Source: Bacteroidales bacterium (GTDB lineage Bacteria > Bacteroidota > Bacteroidia > Bacteroidales > UBA1715). From it: a DNA stretch of 64,000 nt. The position numbers were made by a program, and so were the translations under genes. Position 1 is the stretch's first letter, and every line of letters begins with the position of its first letter. The DNA lies in the NCBI GenBank assembly GCA_031286165.1, contig JAITUU010000015.1, forward strand, positions 1 to 64,000, given 5' to 3'. The notes below the pieces were generated by a model. It did not search any database. It saw only the letters and a list, made by a program, of their open reading frames with translations, and had not been told where the DNA came from. Shown here in pieces: positions 38,366 to 47,400 of the stretch.

Positions 38366-39649
38366 ATGACAATACAAAATTTTTATACCGAGATTTTTCT
38401 CAATCACCCCACTATTTCTACCGATTCGCGCAGTATTACGCCCGGTTGTGTGTTTTTCGCGCTTTCGGGCGAAAATTTTAATGGCAATACCTTTGCTGCG
38501 CAGGCAATAGAGCAGGGGGCAGCCTATGCGGTGGTGGACGATACCAATTTGGCATCAAACGAACGTTGCATTGTAGTGGAACATGTATTGCAATTTTTAC
38601 AACAAGTAGCCGCCTATCATAGAAGGCAGTGTAGGGCAAAAATTATTGCCATTACCGGCACCAATGGAAAAACTACTACCAAAGAATTGATTTCGGCTGT
38701 GTTGTCGCAAAAATTCAATACCATTAACACGCTGGGAAATTTGAATAATCACATAGGAGTACCGCTCACGCTGCTGCGCATTACTGCCGACACAGAAATT
38801 GCCATAGTGGAAATGGGTGCCAATCACGAAAAGGAAATCGCGTTTTTGTGCTCCATTGCACAACCCGATTACGGGATTATTACCAACGTGGGCAAGGCGC
38901 ATTTGCAGGGGTTTGGCAGTTTCGAGGGGGTTATTCGTACCAAAACAGAACTGTATGACAGTATAAAAGCACATGGAGGCACTATATTTCAAGATTTTGA
39001 CAATGAAATTTTGCGTGCAAACGATAAAGAAATTACCAACTGTGTGTCGTATGCCTTCAATGCTGATGCGCAGTACAGAGGCGAACTTGTGCGCACATCG
39101 CTCTTTGCGGCGTTTTGTTTTGTGCATGGCGGCTCGCGCACGTTTATACAATCGAACCTTTTCGGCGAATACAATGCCAAAAATATGCTCGCTGCGGCGG
39201 CTATCGGGGCGTATTTCGGTGTGTCCGATAAAGCAATACAAACAGCGATAGAACATTACACGCCCACCAATAATCGCTCACAACTGCAAAAAACAGCGCA
39301 CAATACCTTGATTTTAGATGCCTACAATGCCAATCCTACGAGTATGCGTGCGGCTATTGAGGCATTTGCGCAGGTGGAGCAAGCGCACAAAACCCTTATT
39401 TTGGGCGAAATGTTTGAATTGGGCGAAGATGCCCAAAAAGAACATCAAGCAATTATAAAACTCATTGATTCATTGAAGTTTACATCGGTATTTTTGGTGG
39501 GGAATTGGCACGCGCACACGCACTACAATCATTTTGCCACTGCGCACGATTTAAAAACCTACCTTACCGCTCACCCACTCAAACAGCAATACATATTTAT
39601 AAAAGGTTCGCGCGGTGTGAAGTTGGAAACGGTGGTGGACGTTTTGTAA
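38366..39649 (+). CDS. murF: UDP-N-acetylmuramoyl-tripeptide--D-alanyl-D-alanine ligase (stand-alone MurF)
   Basis: STDSRSITPGCVFFALSGENFNGNTFAAQAIEQGA...ITGTNGKTTTKELISAVL...NNHIGVPLTLLRI...DAYNANPTSM. Confidence 0.95.
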   Translation: MTIQNFYTEIFLNHPTISTDSRSITPGCVFFALSGENFNGNTFAAQAIEQGAAYAVVDDTNLASNERCIVVEHVLQFLQQVAAYHRRQCRAKIIAITGTNGKTTTKELISAVLSQKFNTINTLGNLNNHIGVPLTLLRITADTEIAIVEMGANHEKEIAFLCSIAQPDYGIITNVGKAHLQGFGSFEGVIRTKTELYDSIKAHGGTIFQDFDNEILRANDKEITNCVSYAFNADAQYRGELVRTSLFAAFCFVHGGSRTFIQSNLFGEYNAKNMLAAAAIGAYFGVSDKAIQTAIEHYTPTNNRSQLQKTAHNTLILDAYNANPTSMRAAIEAFAQVEQAHKTLILGEMFELGEDAQKEHQAIIKLIDSLKFTSVFLVGNWHAHTHYNHFATAHDLKTYLTAHPLKQQYIFIKGSRGVKLETVVDVL

Positions 39650-39709
39650 TGGGATACAAGATTTTTAAACAGCAGACACAAGCACTAAGATTTTAGACTT
39701 TCTGACGTA

Positions 39710-41359
39710 TCAATTTACAAATTTTTTCGCTCGCTGTACGGCTTCTTCAAAGGTTGATAGAATATTTGCTTTGCCCAGCAAAAACACTATGCGGCTGTCG
39801 TGCAATTCTTCATATACTTTGGGATTCACGCCCGAAAGAATGACTTTGATGTTGCTTTTTTGCAAACTTTGAATTACATCGCGCAGATTGTGCACCGCAG
39901 TTTGGTCCACAAAGGGAACGTAGCGCATACGCACAATGAGTACCTTCGATTTTGAACCGATTTCGCGCAGGGTGTTGCAGTAACTTTTGGCAGAACCAAA
40001 AAAGAAGGGTCCACTGATTTCGTAAATTGAAATGCCGGCGGGAATGTCGGAATAATTTTCTAAGGTATTTCTATCCACCGTATCGGTTTGTAGTCCACCG
40101 GCATCGCTCATGCGTTTCATAAACAGCAGAGCCGAAAGTACCACACCCACTTCTATAGCCACCGTGAGGTCTATAAATACGGTAAGAAAGAAGGTTACCA
40201 ATAATATAAGTATATCGAAACGCGAGCCGTTGAAAATAGAAAGGAAGGAACGCCATTCGCTCATGTTGTAGGCTACCACTATAAGAATACCGGCTAAGCA
40301 GGGCATGGGAATGAGTTTTGCCCACGAACCGAAAAAGAGCATAATGAGCAGTAGGGTAACGGCGTGCATCATGCCGGCAATAGGTGTGCGACCGCCGTTT
40401 TTCACGTTTGTAGCCGTGCGAGCAATTGCGCCGGTGGCGGGAATACCGCCAAAAAACGGTGTAACCACGTTGGCAACTCCTTGTGCAATCAATTCTGTAT
40501 TAGAATCGTGGGTGGAACCTATCATACCATCGGCTACCACCGCCGAAAGCAGCGATTCTATTGCGCCCAGCAGCGCAATGGTGAGTGCCGGCGCAAAATA
40601 CATTTGCAACTGCGCCCAATCTATGTGCGGTGCCGAAAGCGATATTTTTTGCGGAATAGTACCAAAACTCGTTTCTATGGTATTCACCGGCACGTGAAAG
40701 AGATGCACAAAGAGTGTTACCAAAATAATGGCAACAAAGGAACCGGGAATTTTGGTGGTAATTTTTTTGAAACCTACCGTTATAAATATAGTAATAATAG
40801 TGAGTACTACGGCAAATTTATTAGTAGTGCCGAGTGCGCCAATGTAGGCAGTCCATTTTCCTATAAAATCGCCCGGAACAGAGCGAATTTGAAGCCCCAA
40901 CGCATCTTTTACCTGTGTAGAAAAAATTACTAAGGCTATGGCACTTGTGAAACCCACAATAAGCGGGTGAGGAATGTAGCGCAGAAGTGTTCCCAATTTG
41001 AGTAAACCAAACAGAATGAGAAAAAATCCTGCTAAAATGGTGGAAATGAGCAAGCCATCGAAACCATACTGCTGCAATACGCCGAATACTATAACAATAA
41101 ATGCACCCGTAGGTCCGCCTATTTGCACGCGGCTACCGCCCAAAAATGAAATAATAAATCCTGCAATCACCGCCGTAATCAATCCTTTTTCGGGCGAAAC
41201 TCCTGATGCTACGGCAAAGGCAATGGCAAGCGGCAGAGCCACTATGCCCACTATAATACCCGAAAATAAATCTTTACCGAATTGTTCTTTGCCATACCCT
41301 TGTTTCAATACCGAAAATAGGGCAGGTCGGCAAATTTCCGAAAGGCGAAAATGAATCAT
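39710..41359 (-). CDS. SulP family inorganic anion transporter with STAS domain
   Basis: DLFSGIIVGIVALPLAIAFAVASGVSPEKGLITAVIAGF...GGIPATGAIARTATNVKNGGRTPIAGMMHA; C-terminal STAS. Confidence 0.95.
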   Translation of the reverse strand: MIHFRLSEICRPALFSVLKQGYGKEQFGKDLFSGIIVGIVALPLAIAFAVASGVSPEKGLITAVIAGFIISFLGGSRVQIGGPTGAFIVIVFGVLQQYGFDGLLISTILAGFFLILFGLLKLGTLLRYIPHPLIVGFTSAIALVIFSTQVKDALGLQIRSVPGDFIGKWTAYIGALGTTNKFAVVLTIITIFITVGFKKITTKIPGSFVAIILVTLFVHLFHVPVNTIETSFGTIPQKISLSAPHIDWAQLQMYFAPALTIALLGAIESLLSAVVADGMIGSTHDSNTELIAQGVANVVTPFFGGIPATGAIARTATNVKNGGRTPIAGMMHAVTLLLIMLFFGSWAKLIPMPCLAGILIVVAYNMSEWRSFLSIFNGSRFDILILLVTFFLTVFIDLTVAIEVGVVLSALLFMKRMSDAGGLQTDTVDRNTLENYSDIPAGISIYEISGPFFFGSAKSYCNTLREIGSKSKVLIVRMRYVPFVDQTAVHNLRDVIQSLQKSNIKVILSGVNPKVYEELHDSRIVFLLGKANILSTFEEAVQRAKKFVN

Positions 41360-41424
41360 ACTCTCAATTTTTTTCGCAAATTTATACGGATTTTAAACAA
41401 TTCAACATGAAAACGATAGCAATC

Positions 41425-42048
41425 TTAGTGATTTTTGAAAATTTTTAGAATAGAAGTTTCTTTATCAATCAGTTGCGTGCGCAAACCTGCCTTGCGAGCA
41501 CCTACGAGATTTTCTTCTTTATCGTCTAAAAACAGCGTGTGCTCAGGGTTCAAACCTGCTTGTGCAATCACGGTTTCAAAAATTTCTACGTGTGGTTTGT
41601 TCAAGTGCAGGTGATGCGAATACCACACTGTTTCAAATAAATCGTGTATGGAGTGTTTAATTCCTTGATTTTTCATATTTTGCACAAAAGCCTTTTCGTG
41701 CAAATCGTTGGTATTGCTCAGTAAAAATGTGCGGTATTGCATTTTTAAGCGGAGCAATAACTCCACGTGCGCCGGCGGAAAATCGAGCAACATAGCGTTC
41801 CACGCATCGGTAATTTGCTGTGCACTAATATAGTGCGGCGCAAGTGATTGAATGTACGCCACAAATTCATCGCTTGAAATTAGCCCGCATTCGTAGTTGC
41901 GAAATACATTGTTTTGCGCCACAGAGCGCGAAAGGTCGTGCGCGTTGCACTGCAATAATTGCATAAGAGCAGAGTAGGTGCGTTGCTCGTTGAGGTTGAG
42001 AATTACACCGCCGAAATCGAAAATAATAGAGGTAATGTTTTCTAACAT
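41425..42048 (-). CDS. HAD family hydrolase
   Basis: IIFDFGGVILNLN...TFLLSNTNDLHEKAF...HTLFLDDKEENLVGARKAGL. Confidence 0.92.
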   Translation of the reverse strand: MLENITSIIFDFGGVILNLNEQRTYSALMQLLQCNAHDLSRSVAQNNVFRNYECGLISSDEFVAYIQSLAPHYISAQQITDAWNAMLLDFPPAHVELLLRLKMQYRTFLLSNTNDLHEKAFVQNMKNQGIKHSIHDLFETVWYSHHLHLNKPHVEIFETVIAQAGLNPEHTLFLDDKEENLVGARKAGLRTQLIDKETSILKIFKNH

Positions 42049-42133
42049 GAATTTTATTTTTTCGCAAAGATAGATTTTGTTGAAAAAACAAAAAAATAAT
42101 CGAATACATATTTGCAGGTTTCAAAAAAACAGG

Positions 42134-42141
42134 TATTTTTG
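42134..42141 (+). promoter_or_regulatory. TAnnTTTG -7 box (TATTTTTG) upstream of tRNA
   Basis: aggTATTTTTGcagc, 30 nt before tRNA. Confidence 0.5.
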
Positions 42142-42170
42142 CAGCACTTAAATAACAGTATGGTTATTTA

Positions 42171-42244
42171 GGGCTCATAGCTCAGTTGGTTAGAGCACCT
42201 GACTCATAATCAGGGGGTCACAGGTTCAAGCCCTGTTGAGCCCA
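42171..42244 (+). tRNA. tRNA with CAU anticodon (Met, or Ile2/lysidine type)
   Basis: GGGCTCA-TA-GCTCAGTTGGTTAGAGC-A-CCTGA-CTCATAA-TCAGG-GGGTC-ACAGGTTCAAGCCCTGT-TGAGCCC-A folds as a cloverleaf; no encoded CCA. Confidence 0.95.
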
Positions 42245-42250
42245 CGGTAA

Positions 42251-42284
42251 AGCAGTCGTTCGATAATGGAACGACTGCTTTTTT
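42251..42284 (+). terminator. Rho-independent terminator after tRNA
   Basis: AGCAGTCGTTCGATAATGGAACGACTGCTTTTTT. Confidence 0.9.
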
Positions 42285-42404
42285 GTATATTACAAACTAT
42301 TGAATATTAGCGAAAACCCTGCCGAAAGTCATAGGAATTTGGTGTGATTGTATAAAATCTCTGCGTATTTTTGACCTATACAAACACTTAAAAAATGTAA
42401 CATT

Positions 42405-42959
42405 ATGAAAACGATAAACACATTAGTATTGGTAGGCGGTATCAGTAAAAATTCAATCAATCAACGATTGTTCAACGAAATTGCAAAACACTATAAAGGA
42501 AATCTTGCCTTCAAGCAATTTCACGTAGAAAAACTGCCGTATTATTCGCAAGATATTGAAAATGAAAAAATTGCGATAGTTGAAGATTTTAAATCACAGG
42601 TGGAGCAGGCAGATGCAATATTATTGATTACGCCGGAGTACAATCGTTCCTTTCCCGGTGTGTTGAAAAACGCCCTCGATTGGGGCAGCCGTCCGTGGGG
42701 GCACAATAGTTGGAGCGGCAAAGCAGCAGCCGTAATGGGTGTTTCCATAGGGCAAATAGGAACCTTTGCTGCGCAAGGACATTTGCGAGCCGTGTGTTCG
42801 TTTTTGAATATGCACGTAATGAGCCAACCCGAATTTTACGGTCAAGCACAAGCCTTGCTTACTGAAACCGGATTAGTTGAAAGTGCGTTGCCGTTTATAG
42901 ACCAATATTTGGCAAGTTTTGAGAAATGGATAGAGCGAATTAATGCTAAAAAACAATAG
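42405..42959 (+). CDS. NADPH-dependent FMN reductase family protein
   Basis: LVLVGGISKNSINQRLFNEIAKH...ILLITPEYNRSFPGVLKNALDWGSRPWGHNSWSGKAAAVMGVSIG; TATTTTTG at 42366..42373. Confidence 0.93.
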   Translation: MKTINTLVLVGGISKNSINQRLFNEIAKHYKGNLAFKQFHVEKLPYYSQDIENEKIAIVEDFKSQVEQADAILLITPEYNRSFPGVLKNALDWGSRPWGHNSWSGKAAAVMGVSIGQIGTFAAQGHLRAVCSFLNMHVMSQPEFYGQAQALLTETGLVESALPFIDQYLASFEKWIERINAKKQ

Positions 42960-42960
42960 A

Positions 42961-43055
42961 TACTCGTTCAAAACGGGTGTTGGTGGCGTTCTGAGATAAC
43001 GCTCTCGTGCAATACGAGGAGAGAGGAAGTGAATATGCACCACTTCCTCTTTTTG
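42961..43055 (+). ncRNA. Candidate structured small RNA or structured 3' end (four consecutive hairpins, last is terminator-like)
   Basis: ACTCGTT-caa-AACGGGT; GCGTT-ctgagat-AACGC; CTCTCGT-gcaat-ACGAGgAG; GAGGAAGTG-aatatgcac-CACTTCCTC-TTTTT. Confidence 0.45.
43023..43054 (+). terminator. Rho-independent terminator
   Basis: GAGGAAGTG...CACTTCCTC TTTTT. Confidence 0.8.
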
Positions 43056-43081
43056 TGTGTATGTGTTTATAATTAAAGTTA

Positions 43082-43089
43082 TATATTTG
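43082..43089 (+). promoter_or_regulatory. TAnnTTTG -7 box (TATATTTG) for clpX
   Basis: taTATATTTGccac, 26 nt before ATG 43115. Confidence 0.55.
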
Positions 43090-43114
43090 CCACTTGAATT
43101 TTGTAATTTATACT

Positions 43115-44344
43115 ATGATACACAAAGATAAATGTTCATTCTGCGGTCGTCCGGGCAATCGGGTACGTATTCTTATTAACGGTAGTTCCGGCAATATTTG
43201 CGATGATTGTATTCGTGATGCCTTCGATATGGTGAAAATGAGTGAAGAACACAGCAAAAAATCGTTGAACACACAGCCCGGAGTGCAGGCAATGCTGAAA
43301 CCGGTGGAAATAAAACAACACTTAGACGAGTATGTAATAGGGCAGAACGAGGCAAAAAAAGTACTTGCCGTGGCGGTGTACAATCACTATAAACGAATTA
43401 ATCAGCAGGTAAAAACCGACGAGGTGGAGATTGAGAAATCGAACATTATGCTGGTGGGCGAAACAGGAACAGGAAAAACCCTGCTGGCAAAAACCATTGC
43501 CAAACTATTGGACGTTCCCTTTGCCATAGTAGATGCTACGGTGCTCACCGAAGCCGGCTACGTGGGCGAAGATATTGAAAGTTTGCTTGTGCGCTTGCTG
43601 CAAAATGCCGATTACGATGTGGCGCGTGCCGAAAAAGGTATTGTGTTTATAGACGAAATCGACAAAATTGCCCGCAAAGGCGACAATCCTTCTATAACGC
43701 GCGATGTGAGCGGCGAAGGCGTGCAACAGGGTTTGCTCAAATTGCTCGAAGGTTCGGTGGTAAATGTGCCGCCGCAAGGAGGTAGAAAGCACCCCGACCA
43801 AAAAATGATAGCCGTAGATACTAAAAATATTCTCTTTATTTGCGGTGGCGCATTCGAGGGAATCGACAAAATTATTGCTCGCCGCTTGAATACCAAAGTG
43901 GTGGGGTTTGGCGCAAAAGAAAAAACAAAAGAGATAGATAAAAACAATTTTTTGCAATACGTTGCCCCACAGGATTTACGCACTTTTGGTTTAATTCCCG
44001 AAATTATCGGGCGTATTCCCGTGTTGGCACACCTCAATCCGCTCGACCGCGATGCACTGCGCCGAATTTTGGTAGAACCTAAAAATGCGCTCAGCAAGCA
44101 ATATTATGAACTCTTCAAAATGGACAATGTGGAACTTTCTTTTGCCGATGAAACTTTTGATTACATAGTAGATAAGGCAATAGAATTTAAACTCGGCGCA
44201 CGCGGCTTACGCTCTATTTGCGAAGCAATTATGGTAGATGCCATGTTTGAAATTCCTTCGAGTGATGTAAAAGAACTCACAATTACCAAAGAATTTGCTC
44301 AACAACATTTTGAAAAATCCCTGCTGGCGCAAAAGCAACAATAG
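43115..44344 (+). CDS. clpX: ATP-dependent Clp protease ATP-binding subunit ClpX
   Basis: [26 protein letters not shown] zinc finger; [39 protein letters not shown] at 43115. Confidence 0.97.
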   Translation: MIHKDKCSFCGRPGNRVRILINGSSGNICDDCIRDAFDMVKMSEEHSKKSLNTQPGVQAMLKPVEIKQHLDEYVIGQNEAKKVLAVAVYNHYKRINQQVKTDEVEIEKSNIMLVGETGTGKTLLAKTIAKLLDVPFAIVDATVLTEAGYVGEDIESLLVRLLQNADYDVARAEKGIVFIDEIDKIARKGDNPSITRDVSGEGVQQGLLKLLEGSVVNVPPQGGRKHPDQKMIAVDTKNILFICGGAFEGIDKIIARRLNTKVVGFGAKEKTKEIDKNNFLQYVAPQDLRTFGLIPEIIGRIPVLAHLNPLDRDALRRILVEPKNALSKQYYELFKMDNVELSFADETFDYIVDKAIEFKLGARGLRSICEAIMVDAMFEIPSSDVKELTITKEFAQQHFEKSLLAQKQQ

Positions 44345-44369
44345 GCAATATGCTAATATGCTAATACAA

Positions 44370-44403
44370 AAAAATCCTGCGAGAAAACTTGCAGGATTTT
44401 TTT
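44370..44403. terminator. Bidirectional terminator between convergent genes
   Basis: AAAAATCCTGC-gagaaaactt-GCAGGATTTTTTT. Confidence 0.85.
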
Positions 44404-44428
44404 GTATCTAATAACTAACAATTAATTA

Positions 44429-47400
44429 CTATCTATTATTCACCAGCATTTTAGCCACGGTTTTCACGCCGTTGTTCACATTGCTCACCAAATACACGCC
44501 GGAAGGGAGCGGCAGGTGTATGGAGTAGGTAGGATTGCCGGCAGCCACAGTGGTTTCGTAGAGCAGGGTGCCGGTAATGGCATGAATGCTCACATAATTG
44601 CTCTGCGTAGCGTTGGCAAACGAGCAATCTATGGTAGTAGAGCCTTTGCTTACGGCGTAGGTAATTTCAAATGCTTTACCTGCCCCTTCGCCAAAGAGTA
44701 CCGATACTACTCGTGAGTACGATACCGCACCGTTGAAATCGGTTTGACTCAGGCGATAGTACGATAAGCCCGCAAGCGGTGCGTAGTCGGTAATGCCGTA
44801 GTATTGCGGCACGGTAGTAGTACCTGCGCCAAGCACATCTTCGCACACATTGTAGAACGCCACGCCGTCTGCCGAACGTTGCACGGTAAAGTAGTCGTTG
44901 TTGGTTTCGCTTTGGGTAGCCCAATTTAGGTTCACATGAGTGCCTTCGCGCTCAGCGGTAAATTCTATCAATTCCACCGGCAAAAAGAAACTGCCCGGAG
45001 GTGTTACTCTTTGGTCGAATTCTGCTTGGCAGGCTGCGGTGGTTTCCCAGCGTATTTTTGCCACACTATCGGCTACCGCACCGGTACCTTTTTGCAAATA
45101 AAAATCTTGCCAGCCATTAATTGGTACAAGTGGATTATCTTCGCCCGGCTGACCGTCTGCGCGACCGCCATAAAAGTCATTGGCATAGAGTAAACGTCCG
45201 GTACCATACACATAGCCTACTTTATCGCCCACAGGGTGTTGCATATTTCCGCAATAGTAGAGCGTGGCACCACTCGCCACGTGGATTTTAAATTGATTTG
45301 TTACCGAAGCAGCCATGTCGCCAATGAAAGCAACGCCACCGTTTTCTACCGCGAAAGCATTACCACCTCCGCCACCGCAGGAAGAACTAATAAAACCGCG
45401 AGAAAACATTTCTCCGCCATTTTCTACCGAGAATTGTGCGCCACCACCGGCACCATTCAAATTCAAATTTCCTTTGGTGGGTACAAATTGATTGTACGCA
45501 TACACACCGCCGCCATTTTTTATGCGGAAACGCATACCGCCGCCTTGAGTAAGTGTGGCTATAAAATCGCCATCGCGTACATATATTTTTCCTTTTATGG
45601 TGTGAGTTCTACTCGAATTGGTAGTGCTAAATAGCATATCACTATTGTTTACTACAAATAAACTTTCTGAATTAAAGAAACAATACGAATGTTGCTGGGT
45701 TGTTTTTGTAGTACCGTGAGAGAGAGCGATTTGAGCATCCATAGATTCTCGCATATCTTTCTCCTGCGTATCACACGTAAATTGTTCTGTTTTTACTGTT
45801 CCTTGAAGGTCTTTATTACCACCGCAATCGCCGGTTCCGCAATTACCGCCACCGCAATTATCGGTATATACGTCAGTAGTTCTAAAGCAATTATCATCAA
45901 GTCCTACATGGGCTAATATTTCTACTCTATGCGTGCTACCCAGCGGATTGTTTATAAACACTGTGCCTTTGCTTTCGTTGTAGAAAAATGCACCTTCGCG
46001 AGCACCAATAATAAAATCGGAATTGGTGAGATTGAAACTTCCTTTATTACTAAAATATACCGAAGAATTTAATCGGTTACTATTTCCGCCGCCGTCCATT
46101 TCAAATTTTCCATCGGTTATGTTTATGGTTCCTTTGTTGTCGATTTTGGTTTCTTCACAACCGGCATCCCATTGGTCGTTGCCCAAATAGCGTCCTACGG
46201 TAAAATTACCGGTTACATCGAGTCTTCCCGAAGATTCTACGGTTATTTGCCCTGATTTAAACGTAAAATCGTGGCGAATATCTAAGGTTCCCGATATGGT
46301 AAGTTTCACGGGGTCTTTTCCGGCACTTTCGGCTATGGTAAAATCGCCAATGCGTACCACTTCGGAGTTTATAATAGGGCAGGAGCCGGTGCAGAGAGTT
46401 ACGTTGTCGTAGGCAGTGGGCACATCGTTCAGTTTGGTGGTGCTATTGCAATTTCCTAAGTACCAGTTGTCTTTTACGGTCCAATCGCGTTTGCTTGGGT
46501 CGGAATTACAGCCTTTATATACCACATCGCGTTTTTGGGCTACCACATTACCTGTTACACTCACGCTCAGGGTAGTATTGTCGGATACAAGTTTTATTTG
46601 TGCCGAATATGCGCCGGTAGGCAGTCCCGATTTCATTTTTACACACACTTGTCCTCCGCCGCTACCGAGAGTAGTAGTGCTTGTAATTTCAAAATTATTT
46701 GCATCGGCACCTTCCAATGTTACGGCAATGGAATTCGACCAACATTCGGTAAGAATATCGAAACAGGTTTGCGGTGCTGTGCCGCCAATTAAGTATGATA
46801 ATGAAACAGAATTGGACGAAGAGTATAACTGTTTGTTTTTCAATTCTCCTTTGGCGGCTATGGTGTTTATAGTGCTGCCATTGGTAAGGGTAATAGCATT
46901 GGGAGTGTCAAATTCCGAAGACACTATTCGTTTTAAATACAGTGTTGTGCCTGTTTCGGCAGCGGCTTTTGCCACTGTATAAGGAGCAGTAAGTTTTGTG
47001 CCGGCAGCATTGTATAATTCAAATTCCGGGGCTACTGCCACTATTACTCCGGCAGCGGCTACACACGAACCTTTTACCGTAAAGGGTTGCAGGTCGGTAA
47101 AATCGTTTCCGGCACATACTTTATTGAATATCAATTTTTGTGTGGTGCTTCCGGTTAGGTTGGTGGAGGCGGTACCGCTTGCTTGAATGGTGTACATATT
47201 ATTGCCTCCCCATGAAAGTGATAGTGCGTTTTCGTTTGAAAACGTTGTTCTTGCATCTCGCGCTGCGTATATTGTTATATTAAGATTTTTTGTTGCCGTA
47301 ATAGCATTGTTTATAGTGGTATAGAATGTGCTGGCAGTATTAGTTGTAGCCAGTGCCAATCCTCCAGTCGCAGCAGCATAAAATTTATATCCCGATTGTG

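Noticed and set aside
38597-39256. 219-aa minus-strand ORF
   Set aside because: Antisense shadow of murF.
42985-43020. TPP riboswitch (CTGAGAT motif)
   Set aside because: CTGAGA is present, but the second conserved TPP element (GAACCTGATCTGG-like) is missing, and the hairpin pattern and genomic context do not fit.
42961-43055. Bacterial SRP (4.5S) RNA
   Set aside because: Lacks the conserved GGUCAGG...GGAAGCAGCC apical domain.
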